The notes beneath the pieces are model-generated. The model made no database searches, had not been told where the DNA came from, and saw only the letters and a list, made by a program, of their open reading frames with translations. Made by a program: the position numbers and the translations under genes. From Lepidurus packardi (taxonomy: Eukaryota > Arthropoda > Branchiopoda > Notostraca > Triopsidae), in the NCBI GenBank assembly GCA_023053545.1, contig JAKZAN010000004.1, forward strand, positions 6,634,001-6,698,000: DNA of 64,000 nt, read 5' to 3'. Shown here one piece after another: positions 1 through 13,006 of this stretch. Every line of letters begins with the position of its first letter. Position 1 is the stretch's first letter.

Positions 1-2936
1 AAGCATTTCCAAGGCCGAAACGGAGCGCACAAAGAGCGAAATGAAGCTAAAAAATGATGAAAGCGAGTATCAAAAGAAATCCCAAGATGTGAAGAAGATC
101 CAGGACTTGTTGGTTAAAGATCAACAGAATTATAAGAACATGGAAAGCCAAATTGGAAAGATCAAAGTAAATTTCATAATATGTGATAACATTAACAAGA
201 ATCTTTTCTCAAATGAAATGTTCTATTCACATAGAAAGATATGGAGAAGTGCAATTATGATGAAGCTCATTTCCAGCGTGTCGAAGACGAGCACAAGAAT
301 CTCAGAGAGGAAATAACCCAAGTGCGTCACACAGCTGCAGCTTTAGAAGACAGGTACCTCTCAAATTAGCTATTAATTTCATATTTGAGGTGTCTTTCTA
401 GGATCCCTCAACTTCGGTTTAACTACACTGATCCCGAGCCAAATTTTGATTACAGTTCTGTTAAAGGTTTGCTGTGCAAATTGTTCACTGTGAAAGAAAA
501 AGCAGCAACTCTAGCTCTGGAAGTTACGGCAGGAGGAAAAGTAAAATTTCTCCGTATATTTCATGACGGCGCTGAAATGTATGTGTTTTCAGCTATGCAA
601 TGTGGTTGTGGATACGGAACGCACTGGCAAAAAGCTGCTGGAGAAGGGACAATTGGAAAGGCGAGTAACGTTTATTCCGTTGAATAAAATCCAGCCTCGG
701 TACGTTGATCAACGAGCTGTTAAGATAGCCGAGAGTTTGGTTGGCAAGGAAAACGTTCAGCTTGCCATGGATTTAGTTGAATATAACGACGAAGTGAAAA
801 AAGCTGTGGCGTTCGCCTTTGGAAGCACTTTTATCTGCAAAGATATGAACGTTGCGAGAACTGTGGCCTTCCACAAGAGCATTATGACCAAATGCGTTAC
901 CCTGGAAGGTGATGTCGTAGACCCTGGTGGTGTAATTACGGGAGGTACGTGGTCGATTACGTTCGAGACGATTTCTAGTGCTTTTATGAATGGATTGCTT
1001 AGGTTTTCGAGCTGGTGGCTCTTCTTTGCTAGCGAAACTACCCGAGCTAATGGCCAAACAAGACCAACTAAATGAAATGGATCAGAGATTAAAAACGCTC
1101 GAAAATGAGCTGCGCAATGTTCAGCCTACAGCGCAAAAGTATGCTAGCCTACCAGTTTAACTTTCAGTTTAATTGCCTAACTGTATTTTTTTTTTTACTC
1201 AGGTACCTTGCATTGAAGAAACAGTACGAGTTAAAAGCTTACGAGTTTGATTTGATGAAGCAGTGTACTCAAGAGACGAGTCACCAGCGTCAAGCCCAAG
1301 AAGTTCAGCACCTTGAGCAGAATATTGGTAAAATTAAGGGCATCACACAAAATAAATTATGTCAATCTCATTGGATTTGTATTGTTAGCTGCCTTGAAGG
1401 AGACCATAACACAAGCCAATGCTCAAGTCAAAGACGGACAAACGAGAGTAAAAGATTTGGAGTACAAAATGAAAAACGCAGATACGTTGAAGGCTGAAGA
1501 GTTGAATGCAGCTAAGAAAGCAGTCGAACAAGCCAAAAAACAAGCAGAAGATTCGCGTAACGAATGGAAAGCGAAAGAGCAAGAAGCCCAGACTATGACT
1601 CTGGAACTTGAAGAGTTACGTACTGGCATCCAGGATGGCAAAGACCAGCTACGAGTGGCGGAAGATCTGGTCAAAGATTTTGGTCAGAAAGAAATCGAAG
1701 CCAAAAGTGAATTAGATGAAATGAGAGTACGTTCTACGTGTTGATTTGGACATGGTTTTGAAAATTTTTTGGTTATAGACTGAATTAGCTGGAGCTCAAG
1801 AGACCCTACAGAAGGCGAAAGAGGATTTGGAGGCACGCAGTGCAAATTTGACTCAGAAAGTGGCCCAATTAGACGCTTTGAAGTCACAAATTGGGGAATG
1901 GGAACTTGAAGTCAAGCGGAATGAGCATGTGGTCACCAAATCTAAGCAGGAAGCGAAAGATACACAGAATCAAGTAAAATGAGATTAAAACAAGTAAAGA
2001 TTTAGTTATCTCTATAGTTATTTTAAACAGTTGACGCATATAGTGAAGAAGCATCCGTGGATCATGGCAGAGAAGCAGCATTTTGGTGAAGCTGGTTCTT
2101 GGTATGACTTTAAAGCGAACAACGCTGCAGACGCGGGAAAAAAGATTCAACAGCTAGAAGAAAGCAACGAAAAGATGCGACGTACTGTCAATATGCAAGC
2201 TATGAACATGTTGGATGAAGCAGAGGAAAAAGTATTTAGACCTTTAATTGCTTGAGTAACTAATATTTCGTTCTGTTTTTTAATAGTACAAAGACTTGGT
2301 AAAAAGGAAAAAGATTGTGGAGAAAGACAAGCTTCAGATCCAGAGTGTAATTGCTGAATTGGATGAAAAGAAGAAAGAAGCTTTGATGACAGCCTGGGAA
2401 AAAGTGAACATCGACTTTGGATCCATATTTTCAAACCTTTTACCTGGGACGAATGCCAAGCTTAGTCCTCCACAGGGTCAAACGGTCCTGGATGGCTTAG
2501 AAGTCAGTTATCTTCCTCTGTCTTTCATGGTTTGCAGAAACTTCTGTTTTAAATGGGGCTATGTTACTAGGTTCGCGTGTCTTTTGGTGGAGTTTGGAAA
2601 GAAAGTTTAAGCGAACTCAGTGGTGGACAGAGGTCTTTGGTGGCCCTGTCATTAATCTTGGCCTTATTGCTCTTTAAACCTGCCCCAATCTACATTTTGG
2701 ACGAAGTGGACGCTGCCCTTGATTTATCCCATACCCAGAACATTGGACAGATGCTGAAAACCCACTTTAAACGCTCACAGGTAAAGTTGTTTATTAATAA
2801 TGTAAACTTTAATGGCTTTTTTACTTAGTTTATTGTCGTCTCGTTGAAAGATGGCATGTTTAACAACGCCAACGTGCTGTTCCGAACCAAATTTGTGGAC
2901 GGCGTATCTGGTGTAACGAGAAGTGTTCAGAAATGA
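1..2936 (+). CDS. SMC2: SMC2, condensin ATPase subunit (5' part outside window)
   Basis: Encodes the C-terminal 764 residues of structural maintenance of chromosomes protein 2, an ATPase of condensin that compacts mitotic chromosomes. Exons: 2-166, 235-353, 402-540, 593-944, 1012-1138, 1203-1327, 1389-1726, 1779-1973, 2031-2231, 2287-2502, 2571-2780 and 2829-2936; phases agree at all junctions. The fragment opens in the first coiled-coil arm. The hinge lies in exons 402-944, followed by a long Glu/Lys-rich coiled coil. The C-terminal ATPase lobe carries the ABC signature [15 protein letters not shown], then the Walker B region [17 protein letters not shown] and a closing segment with [18 protein letters not shown]. 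These are near-identical to animal SMC2 rather than SMC4 or cohesin SMCs. Full family length is about 1,200 residues, so roughly the first third lies upstream of the window. The stop is TGA at 2934-2936. Identity is very secure. Confidence 0.97.
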
Positions 2937-3421
2937 TTACCTTAATAATTCCCTTTTTTCTACTTTTTGTAACCCTCGATACAAATGATTTACTTCTATT
3001 TTTCAAGTGTTTTCCATCAAAAACGTGTTCCTTGTACGCATATGCGTTATTAATTACACATTTCCCCGTCATAAGAATTCGAACTTGGAGAAGGCGCTCA
3101 AGCTTACGGTCGACCTAAGTCGGAAACTCGAAACGATAACAAGTTCATGCCTTAGGAGTTCGAAATTCAGTTCGTCGTTTATTAAAATCTGGGCAACAAA
3201 GCACGTTTTTGTAAACTAACGTGTTTAGCAGTTGTGGATTTTTAGCAGTATCTGGATTTACGCAAGGTAATTTAATTGTGCTTTCTTGTATATCATGTTG
3301 TACGTAGCACTGAGACAACTCCATTTGCACTCAATGTGGTAATTCAATAACAAACTGGATTCATTAGGGACAATAGCAATAATAGTTGCAAGTGATACAA
3401 AATAAGACCCTTATCTTATTG
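2937..3421. other. Convergent 3' region between SMC2 and otopetrin
   Basis: About 485 bp separate the stop codons of two genes transcribed towards each other. It should hold both 3' untranslated regions. It is AT-rich and has no supported ORF, and I see no repeat or RNA gene in it. Confidence 0.6.
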
Positions 3422-6400
3422 TTATTCTCCAGGCTCATACGCAGATTTCCAAATGTCTACTAGGCAAACAGACGAATGAAATCGGTAAAACAAGGTCAAA
3501 GGCAAAGAGACATGGCTGAGGAAAGCCCATAATGGGTACCCGTAAAATTCAATTCTTTCATAGTTGGTCTCATAGGACTTAATCTCAAACGTTTCAATGA
3601 TCCACATGGCCAAGTTACAAATAATTAAAAATGTTACAAGTTCTCTCCCAGGCTTCGCTGATCGCGGATGAGTAGTATTGCTGCACCTTCTCAATCCATC
3701 GATAATGAAAGGCGTTTGTATAATCACTTGCACTACCTGAAAGTAAAACCCAACAGCGTGAGCAACTGGTATCTAGTAAAACAGTTAGTTTCTTACCTGG
3801 AGGAGAATGATGGCAATGGTCAAGTAGTCTTCGTATGCGATACTAGGAACAATGCTAAAGATTCCGTATAAGAAAAAGCACGGAATGCACAAAAAGAGCA
3901 ACAAATCATCCAGTAAAGAAATAGGATGATGATTAACGTCCAATTGACTGATTTGGCGGTAGGCGAAAAGGACGGATCCAGTCATCAGAATTAACAGCGT
4001 CGTTTCAGACAAAAGGTTGACCAGGACTCCAGTTGCGACATACTCTTTGTGAGCGCATGCAATAAAAAAGAGGATAATAGTCACGACAGTTGCCACCATC
4101 ACCAAAAGTCCAGCAAAGAGCCCTCGATTGGCTGAATGGCAGTCGGCATGAATCACTAACGTGTTCGATAAGGCGTCTTTGAGTGAAGAAGCCCGTGGTT
4201 GCTCTTCATCGTGATTATCGTACGAATGGCTCACACTTTCTTTCCAATATTCTTCCACTTTACCAATATTTTGCCATAAAATATACCACATTCCCACTAA
4301 GTGAAAGTAAGCAGTTTTGTAGTTCGTATTATATTAAAATATACTGTTATTCAGTTATATTAAAATAGATAACCATTTAAAAAGAATTGCAACTTACCAA
4401 CTAGAATACTATACTCTATGCTAAAAGGATACAAGTAAGGCGAGATGTCGAGGAGTAAATGGGAAAATTCAGATTCCTTATGGCAAATATCGAGAGTGAA
4501 GATCGAAATAGAAATATTCCACTTAGCTATAAAAGTTCCGCTACCTGTTAGGATAGTAAGTTTCGGCATTTGAGTTATTCGAGGTTTTTGTTGATTGTTT
4601 ACGAAATACTAACCTTCAGCAGCTTTAAAAGTGCTGAGGAAAGGAACAACATTCTTGAGAGGTTCAGTGTAGGCACGCGTTTCATCCTCCGTGGTGACGG
4701 GAGTTGCATTCAGCATTTTATCCAATAACTTATGTTGCAAGCTGTCGAGAGTCTCGCGTAGAATCATGGAAAACCAGTAATACAGACTCGTAGCCAGGCA
4801 ATGCATGATTGCGAAACGGGCCAGTTCTTTGCAGCGATTGATAATCACACTCGAGTATTTGAAGAGCATAAAGAGTTGGTAGAAGGAGTAAATTGGGTGC
4901 AAAATGCTTTCAATCAACGCTGTTTGGTCCGCACAAGCGCGCCGGACGTCTTCGTCATCCGACATAAAATGCAAGACTTGCCGCGACACGAGCAAAGTGC
5001 TATGAATCAAGTGCCCGAAGCAAAAACCTAACAAAAATCACAATTATTCCGAGATTTAATATTTCCCTAGAAAAATTAAATTTACCAGCAGCTCCAATTT
5101 TTAGAAAGAAACTCCCGGAATGCCTGCTCTGGCTATACATGTAAGGTGGCAAATTATAGGGGTCATCTGTTGATCTTCTCCATCCTGTAGAAAACATAAT
5201 TTGAAGTGTTTAAGTTGCATTTTTTCAAATTTAGTGATCGATTTATTCTTGCGCCTGTTGTCGGATAAGTTGCAGCTTTTTAAAGAGAAGAAAGAAAGTT
5301 AGGTTACCTTTGGAAGCAAAAGCTGCATCTTTTTCTCCATGTGTATTGTACCCGAGCATTCGGCGCGAATTTCGCCTCACGTCCATGTGCAAAAACAGAA
5401 ACCAGGTCAAGCCCACCAATATCAAGTACAGGCTGAACACCTAGAAATTGAGAATTGACCGCAAAAGACGCGGTTTTTTAATTTCTAGTGTCCAGGTTCA
5501 ACTTATAGCAATTTACCTCGCCAACATTACTGTCCACCATAATCAAATCGGCTACGCCAATGACAAGTCCCACAGTCACCAAAAATACAGCATAAATTGT
5601 GCTTAAAATCACCGTCAGCTTTCCCCTAAATAACGAGAAAGTTTGAATTTTGTAAGTTTGGGGGCAGAATTTCCTTCACCTGAATGCGTCCTTCTTCTCA
5701 TACTCCGGGGTTGCATGCGGAGCTGAAACGGAAGTTAGAGATCGGCGGTACCGTAAAACGTTCTCTTGGCCTAATTTCACGTCAGCTTGGAGCGAGCCAT
5801 TCCTTGAAGAGTCTCTAGGAGGTTGATTCGCGTGATTCGGATAGGTTTTGGTGTCATCCAGAGCTCCAGCTAGCAAAAACGGCCCGTCGAAGTTCAAATT
5901 CGAGGGCGTTCGAGTTCCTGTGGTTGAAGTCGTCCTTGACGTGACGCTAGGTGCTGAATGAATTCAAATTGTTAGGTTCGGTGGGGTATTTTTCTTATAA
6001 AATAATTACATTGCGGCGATGGCGGTGGTTGAGGCCGACGTTCTTCTTCGTTGGCATCCAAAGAGGCGTAAGAAGACTGGGGAAATACAAGTCGCACTAC
6101 CATTTTACTACCGTCTTCGGTGATCTGCAAAATATAGAAAGTAAACTTAACGATTTGGGTGCAAACAGTTAGATATAATGTTTTTTTGTGGGAGAAAACA
6201 ATTATAAGAAGAAAAGGAGAGCAAAGGACAGCCAATGCTGTGAATTTACTACTTTAAAGGGGAAAGCTTCGTTGTTCAACCCTGTTTGCCTTTTATCTGT
6301 CATTACGCTTGCATAGACCACGTCTGGAAGCTATAGGCAAGCAAAAAGCATGGCGTAAAGGAACAATCCCGGTCACGCTTTCTTGGTTCGGTCTTTCACG

Positions 6401-8156
6401 CCGCTCAGATTGAACCTGCTGTTGTTTCTGTAACGTTTTTGTTGCTGTTCTTAAAACATCTGGCGCTAAACAAATTGTCAAGTATGAATGAGCTGAGAAG
6501 TTTCGAGGCCAGTGCAGTTTCCCTTTCTGGGCTTTCTCCACTTTTTCTATCGTTTACATTCCACAGTTCTGAATTGTTTCCTTCAGCTCCGTTAACCGAC
6601 TTATGGATAAAATAACAAAAGTTTGTCCAACAGGCTAGTCCATAAACTGTAAAGTATTATGTTTATGGATGATATTAAATTATAAAGTAATCTTTATTGC
6701 AAGCTTTTAATTATTAATAGGATTGAGGAATAACGTATTTTAAAATGTCTGAGAACGAAAAAAGCAATGCAAAGATTTTAAAGTGTTACGAAGAAAGGAT
6801 TAGCGTCAGCGAGCTTACAATAATGCCCTGTTTGCCGAAAAGTAGCAACTTTTTTATGGAAGTAGATAACACTGTTTCCGTTGCTGTTGTAATTGGCTGG
6901 ACACGATCTTCAGTTAGTTGCGATTCCCCCGATTCTTGAGAATTCACCAAATCGCTCGTGGATGGGCTAGGAAAACGTGACATTCCACAGCTAAACACAT
7001 TATCCCATAATAAATCCCATGTCAAGCACGCATATACTGAAACACAGAAGCGGAGATAAAGTCAAGCTTTTCTTCCTTCTCGATGACGTGATTCATTCGA
7101 TTAGGTCACTACTTGCGATCGTTATGTTGTTTACAAGCTGTTGCACTAAACATTCTTAGTACAAACACTTGAAAGCTAAAGAAGAGGTTTTCACAACTTC
7201 CACATGGGACAAAAGACCGCTGGAAACTGCACCGGTCATCTTTTGGAGCTCGGTGGGCTAGTCTGGTCTCTTTGATGATTACTTACTAACTACGAGAGAA
7301 GTACTTGTGCTTTCTTGGGAGATTTGGAGGCACTTTAGTGTCAGGAGGAAAGAGAGCAGAAACTTGAGAGTTGAAGGCAATTGTTTCTTTCATCCGCAAT
7401 CAAGCAGAAAACGTACTTGAAACAAGTTTCTAAACTGTATTGCTGCCACCTAATTTGAGATGCTCGTGCTGTATGGATATCCTATTTTTTTCGACACATG
7501 ACTTATAACAAAGCCAAGGCCATTTGTTTGTTTAGAAATTCCTCCTGGAGCCGTGACAAGAGCTCTGACATTTACTACGCTAGCGTCAAGACCTTAATTT
7601 ATTAGTATATAGGCCATGGCTGAGTGCTAGAAAATTCCATTGCGAGTGGAGTGAAATTTACTATGATTCACAGTATGAACGTGCGATAACTAAAGTTAGA
7701 TTGCATATCAGACGAGAAAATTAAAAGACATACTTCTTCGGTTTCCTGCACTATAGGATTTTCATTTCTGTAGCTCTTTTTGCGAATTCGAGTTTGGTCA
7801 GCTTTGATTGATGGCACACGTGGTAGGAGGAAGTGGGGTTGCATTGGAGGGCTGTCCGGTGCCTGAACTCGTTGCAACGGCGTAAGGATACAGCAGATTT
7901 CATTGTTGGCCAGGTTGGAAATGGACGAGTGAGCACTGCCGACGACGGAAGGTATCGAAACTGATCTAGAGGCTGGGACAAGGGAGAAAATGGGTTGTTG
8001 TTGCAGGCTGCAATTACTAGAAGAGCTAATCTTGCGTTGGTTGGTCTGATTTGATTCGACGAGCAAGGACTGGGATTGCGAACGAAGGTAGTTGACACTT
8101 GTACCACTCCGTGACATGGCTGCTGCTCTGCCGGGCTCACGCACTGCACTTTCCAT
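3422..8156 (-). CDS. Otopetrin-family proton channel
   Basis: Predicted 842-residue otopetrin, a plasma-membrane proton-selective channel family used in acid sensing and pH balance. Exons on the minus strand: 8156-7734, 6124-6010, 5953-5680, 5625-5517, 5440-5308, 5184-5086, 5027-4614, 4544-4398, 4296-3797 and 3736-3422, all phase-consistent. The first ~270 residues are a hydrophilic Ser/Gln-rich cytosolic tail. Hydrophobic helices follow, starting with LTVILSTIYAVFLVTVGLV. Family hallmarks include FFLKIGAAGFCFGHLIHS, FKYSSVIINRCKELARF, SPYLYPFSIEYSILV and the C-terminal GRELVTFLIICNLAMW and FYRFHSSVCLVDIW. The start at 8156 is an ATG in context GCCATGG, 10 nt after a likely splice acceptor, so a 5' noncoding exon probably lies further upstream. 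The first intron is 1.6 kb, much longer than the others, and may contain an alternative first exon. Which paralogue this is cannot be decided from the sequence alone. Confidence 0.93.
6873..6983 (-). other. Candidate alternative first coding exon of the otopetrin gene
   Basis: Inside the 1.6-kb first intron the minus strand has an ATG at 6983-6981 in context GGAATGTCA. It opens a Ser/Thr/Glu-rich frame starting MSRFPSPSTSDLVNSQESG. A GT at 6872-6871 leaves 37 codons ending in phase 0, which matches the phase 0 start of the exon at 6124. The composition resembles the main cytosolic N-terminus. The donor (ACA/gtgtta) is weak, and no transcript evidence is available. Confidence 0.3.
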
Positions 8157-10202
8157 GGCAGTTGTCCTAGAAAACAATCAGAAAATGAGGACTTGGACGG
8201 TGAGAAAGGCAGCGAGAGGTGTTTTTATTTTAAGGGGAAAAGAGTAAAAGTACAGTTGTTGTAGAAAAGGAGAAACGCTGTGCAAGGTTTAGCAAACTTC
8301 AACACGGTCCATTAAGAATTAAGCTGAATCCTTAGCCTTTCATTATTATTACGACAAGCGAAATATGGAAGCTTATCTCGTTATACTGCGTTTTTATTTT
8401 TTCTGATTGTAAAAACTGTGCAAAGGTCCTTTTCTTCAGGTTTTTCCATGCTGTAAATCTAAAAGCCCTGGCTTGTACTTAAAACCTGGGTTGGAAGGTT
8501 TTTACCACTGGTTTTTAAGTACGATTGGGTATTCAGTAAGTTATTGTGACACTCGATAAACTTCGATATCAAGGGCAACAACATATCACAAAGCAAAGTA
8601 TACGGATGAGAATATGCACCCTTATAGCAAAAAAAAAAAATCTTACCTTTAGAATTTCAATCCTTATCAAGAACAGAGTCGGTACTCGATTAAATTTACT
8701 TTGCACCTACTTCTGCGCTAAATCTTGTCAAGCAATGGATTTTAAATAGGTAGCACAAAAACTTATGCGAATTACTGTTACTTCGAGTTCGTTTAAGTTT
8801 TCCAAAGTTGAAAAGTCTGATTGGATAGGAGATACTCTTAGCCCGGTTGGGAGACCACTAGCACTACTCCTCGAGGTTTTCTAGCTTATGGGCACATACG
8901 ATTGACAAACATGGGATTTCCATTATTTTTTGCCCAGCCAGAATAAGAGTCGTGGTTGTTGTAGCTATGCATTTGCACAAGAGACCCAGTTCACCACTAC
9001 TCTAGTTTTCGGTGCTAAGAGGTAGAGAGGGAAAGTTGTTACAAGTGTTGACTTTTCTGTGCTTATCGTTTCAGTTTGTTAGTCCAGGGCCCAGCTTCAA
9101 GCTCAGCACACCAGTTTACTGATTTGAAGTTCACTAGTAAGGCTTTAATTTTACTGCGAAACTCAAAATGTTTTGGGGTTTAACTCGACTTCTGGTCACA
9201 CGAGCTTTGAGTAAATTGGCAAAAACTTGTCGTATTGCAAACTTAGGGAAGTTTGGGGTTGCTTTTCTGTTTGACACTTGGCAAACAGGACAATAGTCAA
9301 TAAAACTAGTACAGTTTTAAGTCTGTTCGCAAATTTCTAGCGAGGTCAGAAGAGGGATCGAGAAGTTTTGCAATGTTTTCGGGAATCAACCGAGAAAACT
9401 TGGGTCTTTTATGCGGGGTTCTTATCTGATTTTTTTATACACAAAAAACAGATAGATTTTGTTTTGGTGGGTTATTATATAATCGGAAATTCGATTTTGT
9501 TTTTGCGTTATCTGCTGCCAAATGTGGTAAATTAGGGTATAGCTTAAGCTATTGGACTTATTCCTGTCCAGAAGAAAGGGATTTACGCAGCTTTCTTTAT
9601 AAACTTCTTCCTATATCGTGCGTCATGGAGAGATCTTTGGACATTACACCAAATTATTCTTGTCTCTTGAGCGTAATAAGTCAAACTTAACTGTTAACGG
9701 TTGTAATCCTTGTAAGACTAATGCCATAAAAGAGTAATAAATGACGTGTTGATTGTTTTCCTGTAACAGTCAATGTAAAACACAAGAAAGTTATTCATAC
9801 GTGTAACGCTTTCAATGCTTTCACTTTCTTCTAAGAAGGTCTATGCGCAATTATTGTTTTATTGTGTATTTTATTTGTTATGTTCAGGAATTTTTCCTTG
9901 TTAAAGCGTATTCTAGCTGTTTCCTTTCCATTTCTGCGTTATCAAACACTTCAATTCTATCTATTTTCAGTGCTCAGCGTTAAGCTTAAGTAGGTTAATT
10001 TAGCGTAATAAGTTTTAATACCAGTAAGTATACTTATTATATTTTTGCTATATCAATAATATTTTTAACCGTTTCTCTTTTGTCGTGTTTTAGGCACGTG
10101 ATTGGCTTAACGGGTTTGAACCCTGAGTAACTTCGTAGCACGCTGCGTTCGCATGGTTGTTTATAAACCATAATCGTAGTTTTCCCTCAAGCGTCATACA
10201 TT
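8157..10202. promoter_or_regulatory. Shared upstream region of otopetrin (-) and RBM28 (+)
   Basis: Two kilobases lie between the divergent start codons of otopetrin (8156) and RBM28 (10203). It should contain both promoters and the 5' noncoding exon of otopetrin implied by the splice acceptor at about 8167. No supported ORF or repeat was seen. The sequence is AT-rich with scattered short T runs. A CACGTG E-box lies at about 10095-10100, roughly 100 bp before RBM28; its role is untested. Confidence 0.45.
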
Positions 10203-12894
10203 ATGGAGCCACCTAATCCTGCTCTGCTAAACGCAGGAAAAAGCAATAGCAAAGAACCATGTACCTTGCTAATTACCAATATACATCCTGATACCAGCAG
10301 TCAGGAACTCGAGAATCATTTCAGCAACCTTGGACCTGTCAAGCGATGTTTTGTGGTAAAAAAGAAAGGTAATTAGTAAGAAAAAAATTGCCCTTAATTT
10401 TTCTGTATACCTTTTCCTTATTTTTTGTCTTTCTTAGGTGTGACTACTCCCACAATTAGCGGATATGTCACGTATGCTCTCCCGGAAGATGCCCAATCTG
10501 CCGTTAGTCAGTTGACAGGGACTAAATTGGGCGACAACGAGATCAAAGTCAAATTGGCTCCTCCTAAGCCACCTTACCAGCATGTTAAAGTCAAAACGGC
10601 GCCAATAAAGCCCGGTTCCGCTAGCGTTAATAATGATTTAACTGCTCCCTCACCGATTGTGTCTGAACAGGAAGAAAAGCCCGGTCCTTTTTTGCGCCAG
10701 CAGCAAATACTTCCTAGGAAGAAAGCCCGCATTGTTGTCCGCAATCTTTCCTTCAAAGTAAAACAACAAACGTTTTCTTTTCCTTTAGCTTTAGCTTGTA
10801 ATGATTAATTTCCATTTCTTTTTTTTCTCTCCTGAAGGCCACTGAAGAGCATTTGAAAGATTATTTCTCCCAAAATGGAGTCGTCACGGAAGTGAAGATT
10901 TTAGCTCACCCTGATGGCAAGAAGAAAGGAGTGGCTTTTGTCCAGTTTGCCAAAGTGCCTGATGCTGCCAATGCCATAAAAGCCTGCAACGCTAAGCCGT
11001 TTATGGGTAATTTGTTTTTCTCTCTTTTTTGTATTTGTTTAGTTTCATATGTTTTGATGGATGGAATCACATATTGTGGCTTTTCTTATGACAGGACGAC
11101 CTGTTGCGGTAGATTGGGCGGTACCCAAAGACCAGTACCAGCAAACACACCCCAATCGTAATGCAGTTACCGTCAAAGAAGAGCCACTAAGTGACAGTGA
11201 AGACGATCAGGAGGTAAAGGGTGCCAAAGAAGATGAAGATGAGGACAGTGATGGAGATTCGGGCGTTAAAATTGAGAATTCTGATGAAGAAGAGCAAGAC
11301 AGTGAAGAAGATGAAGAAGAGGACTCCGACATGGAGCCAGAAGAGGATAAACCGAGCGATGTCAATGAAGGCAAGACCGTTTTCGTTCGAAATTTGCCCT
11401 TTGACGCTACCGTGGAAGATTTGAAAGCCAATTTGAGCCATTTTGGGGTCATCGCGTACGCTGTGTTATGCATGGATCATCTCATGGAGCGCCCTAAAGG
11501 GACTGGGTTTGTCAAGTTCAAAGTAATAACTCTTAATCTGAGTGCCAAGCTAAAACATACTTAACTTTCCGTCTCCGAGTCATTATTAATGTCTTACTGA
11601 ATGTTTGATGGGGTTTTCTTGCAGGATGAGTCCAGTGCTCAGAAATGCGTAGACGAGTCAGATACGACAAGTGGTGTTTTAATTAAAGGCAGGCGAGTTC
11701 AAATCCATGTTGCCGTCAGTCGGGAAACGCTCGACGAGCAATTTAAGCGCCAAAAAGAGCCCGAAAAAAAAGACAAGCGTAATCTTTACCTGTCCCGGGA
11801 AGGATGTAAGTTAAGGCTTCTCTTTTAGTTTATAACCAATTTACGGAAAGCTCCGCGTAATGTTTTTGTAACGGAGAAACCTATTGAATTATTGCTGGGA
11901 TTTTCTAGTGATTCGCTCGGGCACTTTATCCGCCCAGGGTGTTTCTGCTGCTGATATGGACAAGCGACAAGCACAGGAAAATATCAAGAGACAACTTCTC
12001 CAAAACTTCCACAACTTTATATCCCGGGAACGACTCTGCATCCATAATGTACCACCCAGTTATAGCGATACAGAACTAAGGACGCTATGTCTGAAACACG
12101 CTCCCAAAGACGCCGTCATAACCGAAGTAACGTTGCCCAAATGCAATTATTTCCTCCGTTTTAATTGTTTCTTTGTACAGGCCCGAGTTATGCGTCAAAT
12201 GAAGAAACTAGGTCCCGGTAACGTACCCCTCTCCAAGGAGTTTGGCTTTGTCAGTTTTAAGAAGCACGAAGATGCCCTTCATGCCTTGAGATCGTTAAAC
12301 AACAATCCGAGTGTCTTTTCCAAAGATAGGGTATACACCTTTGCTGTTTTAAATCTCCTTTTTATAAAGTTTTCTGTTTTGCTTTAGCGACCGATTGTGG
12401 AATTTTCCGTGGAAAACCGTGCTGCGCTCCAGGCAAGGGAACGACGTTTAGAAAAGAGTAAAGAAAAGTGGCAGAAGCCGCCTCCCAAGAAGAGAAATAA
12501 GTCTGAAACGTCAGCAGCAGTGGTACCCTCAAGTGATGAGCTTTTGCCGGAATTCGCGGGATCCAAAGCTGATCCGAAGGTGAAGAATTTACCCACCCAT
12601 GCAGGACCCAAAGTACGGCACAAAAAACGAGCAGCCGTTACGACAGTATCACAGAGCGAAGAGAAACCTCAGAAGAAGCCTAAGATTACGCGGAAAAGCT
12701 TGAAAAATCCTCGCCTTAAACGACCTGCCCAAGAGGAATTTAATATCCCAGTTGGTTCCCAAGGCCCCCCACTGAAAAAGCAGAAGACGAAGAAGGCCCG
12801 TGACGGTAAATTTGACAGCTTGATACAGACTTATAAGAAAAACCTCGGCCGCCCGTCAGATTCGGGCAAGAAAAAGTGGTTTGAAGGAGATTGA
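10203..12894 (+). CDS. RBM28: RBM28, nucleolar RNA-binding protein with four RRMs
   Basis: Predicted 712-residue orthologue of RBM28 (yeast Nop4), a nucleolar protein needed for ribosome biogenesis and linked to spliceosomal snRNPs in vertebrates. Exons: 10203-10368, 10438-10757, 10838-11006, 11095-11522, 11625-11805, 11909-12126, 12181-12330 and 12388-12894. Four RNA-recognition motifs are visible: RRM1 near residues 21-100 (RNP2 LLITNI), RRM2 near 153-235 (IVVRNLSF and KKGVAFVQF), RRM3 near 312-395 (TVFVRNLPF and GTGFVKF) and RRM4 near 463-554 (LCIHNVPP and FGFVSF). A long Asp/Glu/Ser tract lies between RRM2 and RRM3 (about residues 250-305). The C-terminus is Lys-rich with several nuclear or nucleolar localisation-like clusters. 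Order and length match animal RBM28 (about 760 residues). The start is the first in-frame ATG, followed directly by the RRM1 leader. Confidence 0.94.
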
Positions 12895-13006
12895 GTAGAA
12901 GAAAACTTCCATGTCAATAGACCGTATTTGGAATCAATTGAAAATGTATGTATTTAACGGACGTGTTATTTTTTCTCTCTCTCTTTAAACCGGATATTTC
13001 AGTTTT

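Noticed and set aside
6293-6541. 82-codon minus-strand frame in the first otopetrin intron
   Set aside because: It has no matching splice donor or phase, and is less exon-like than the frame at 6873-6983.
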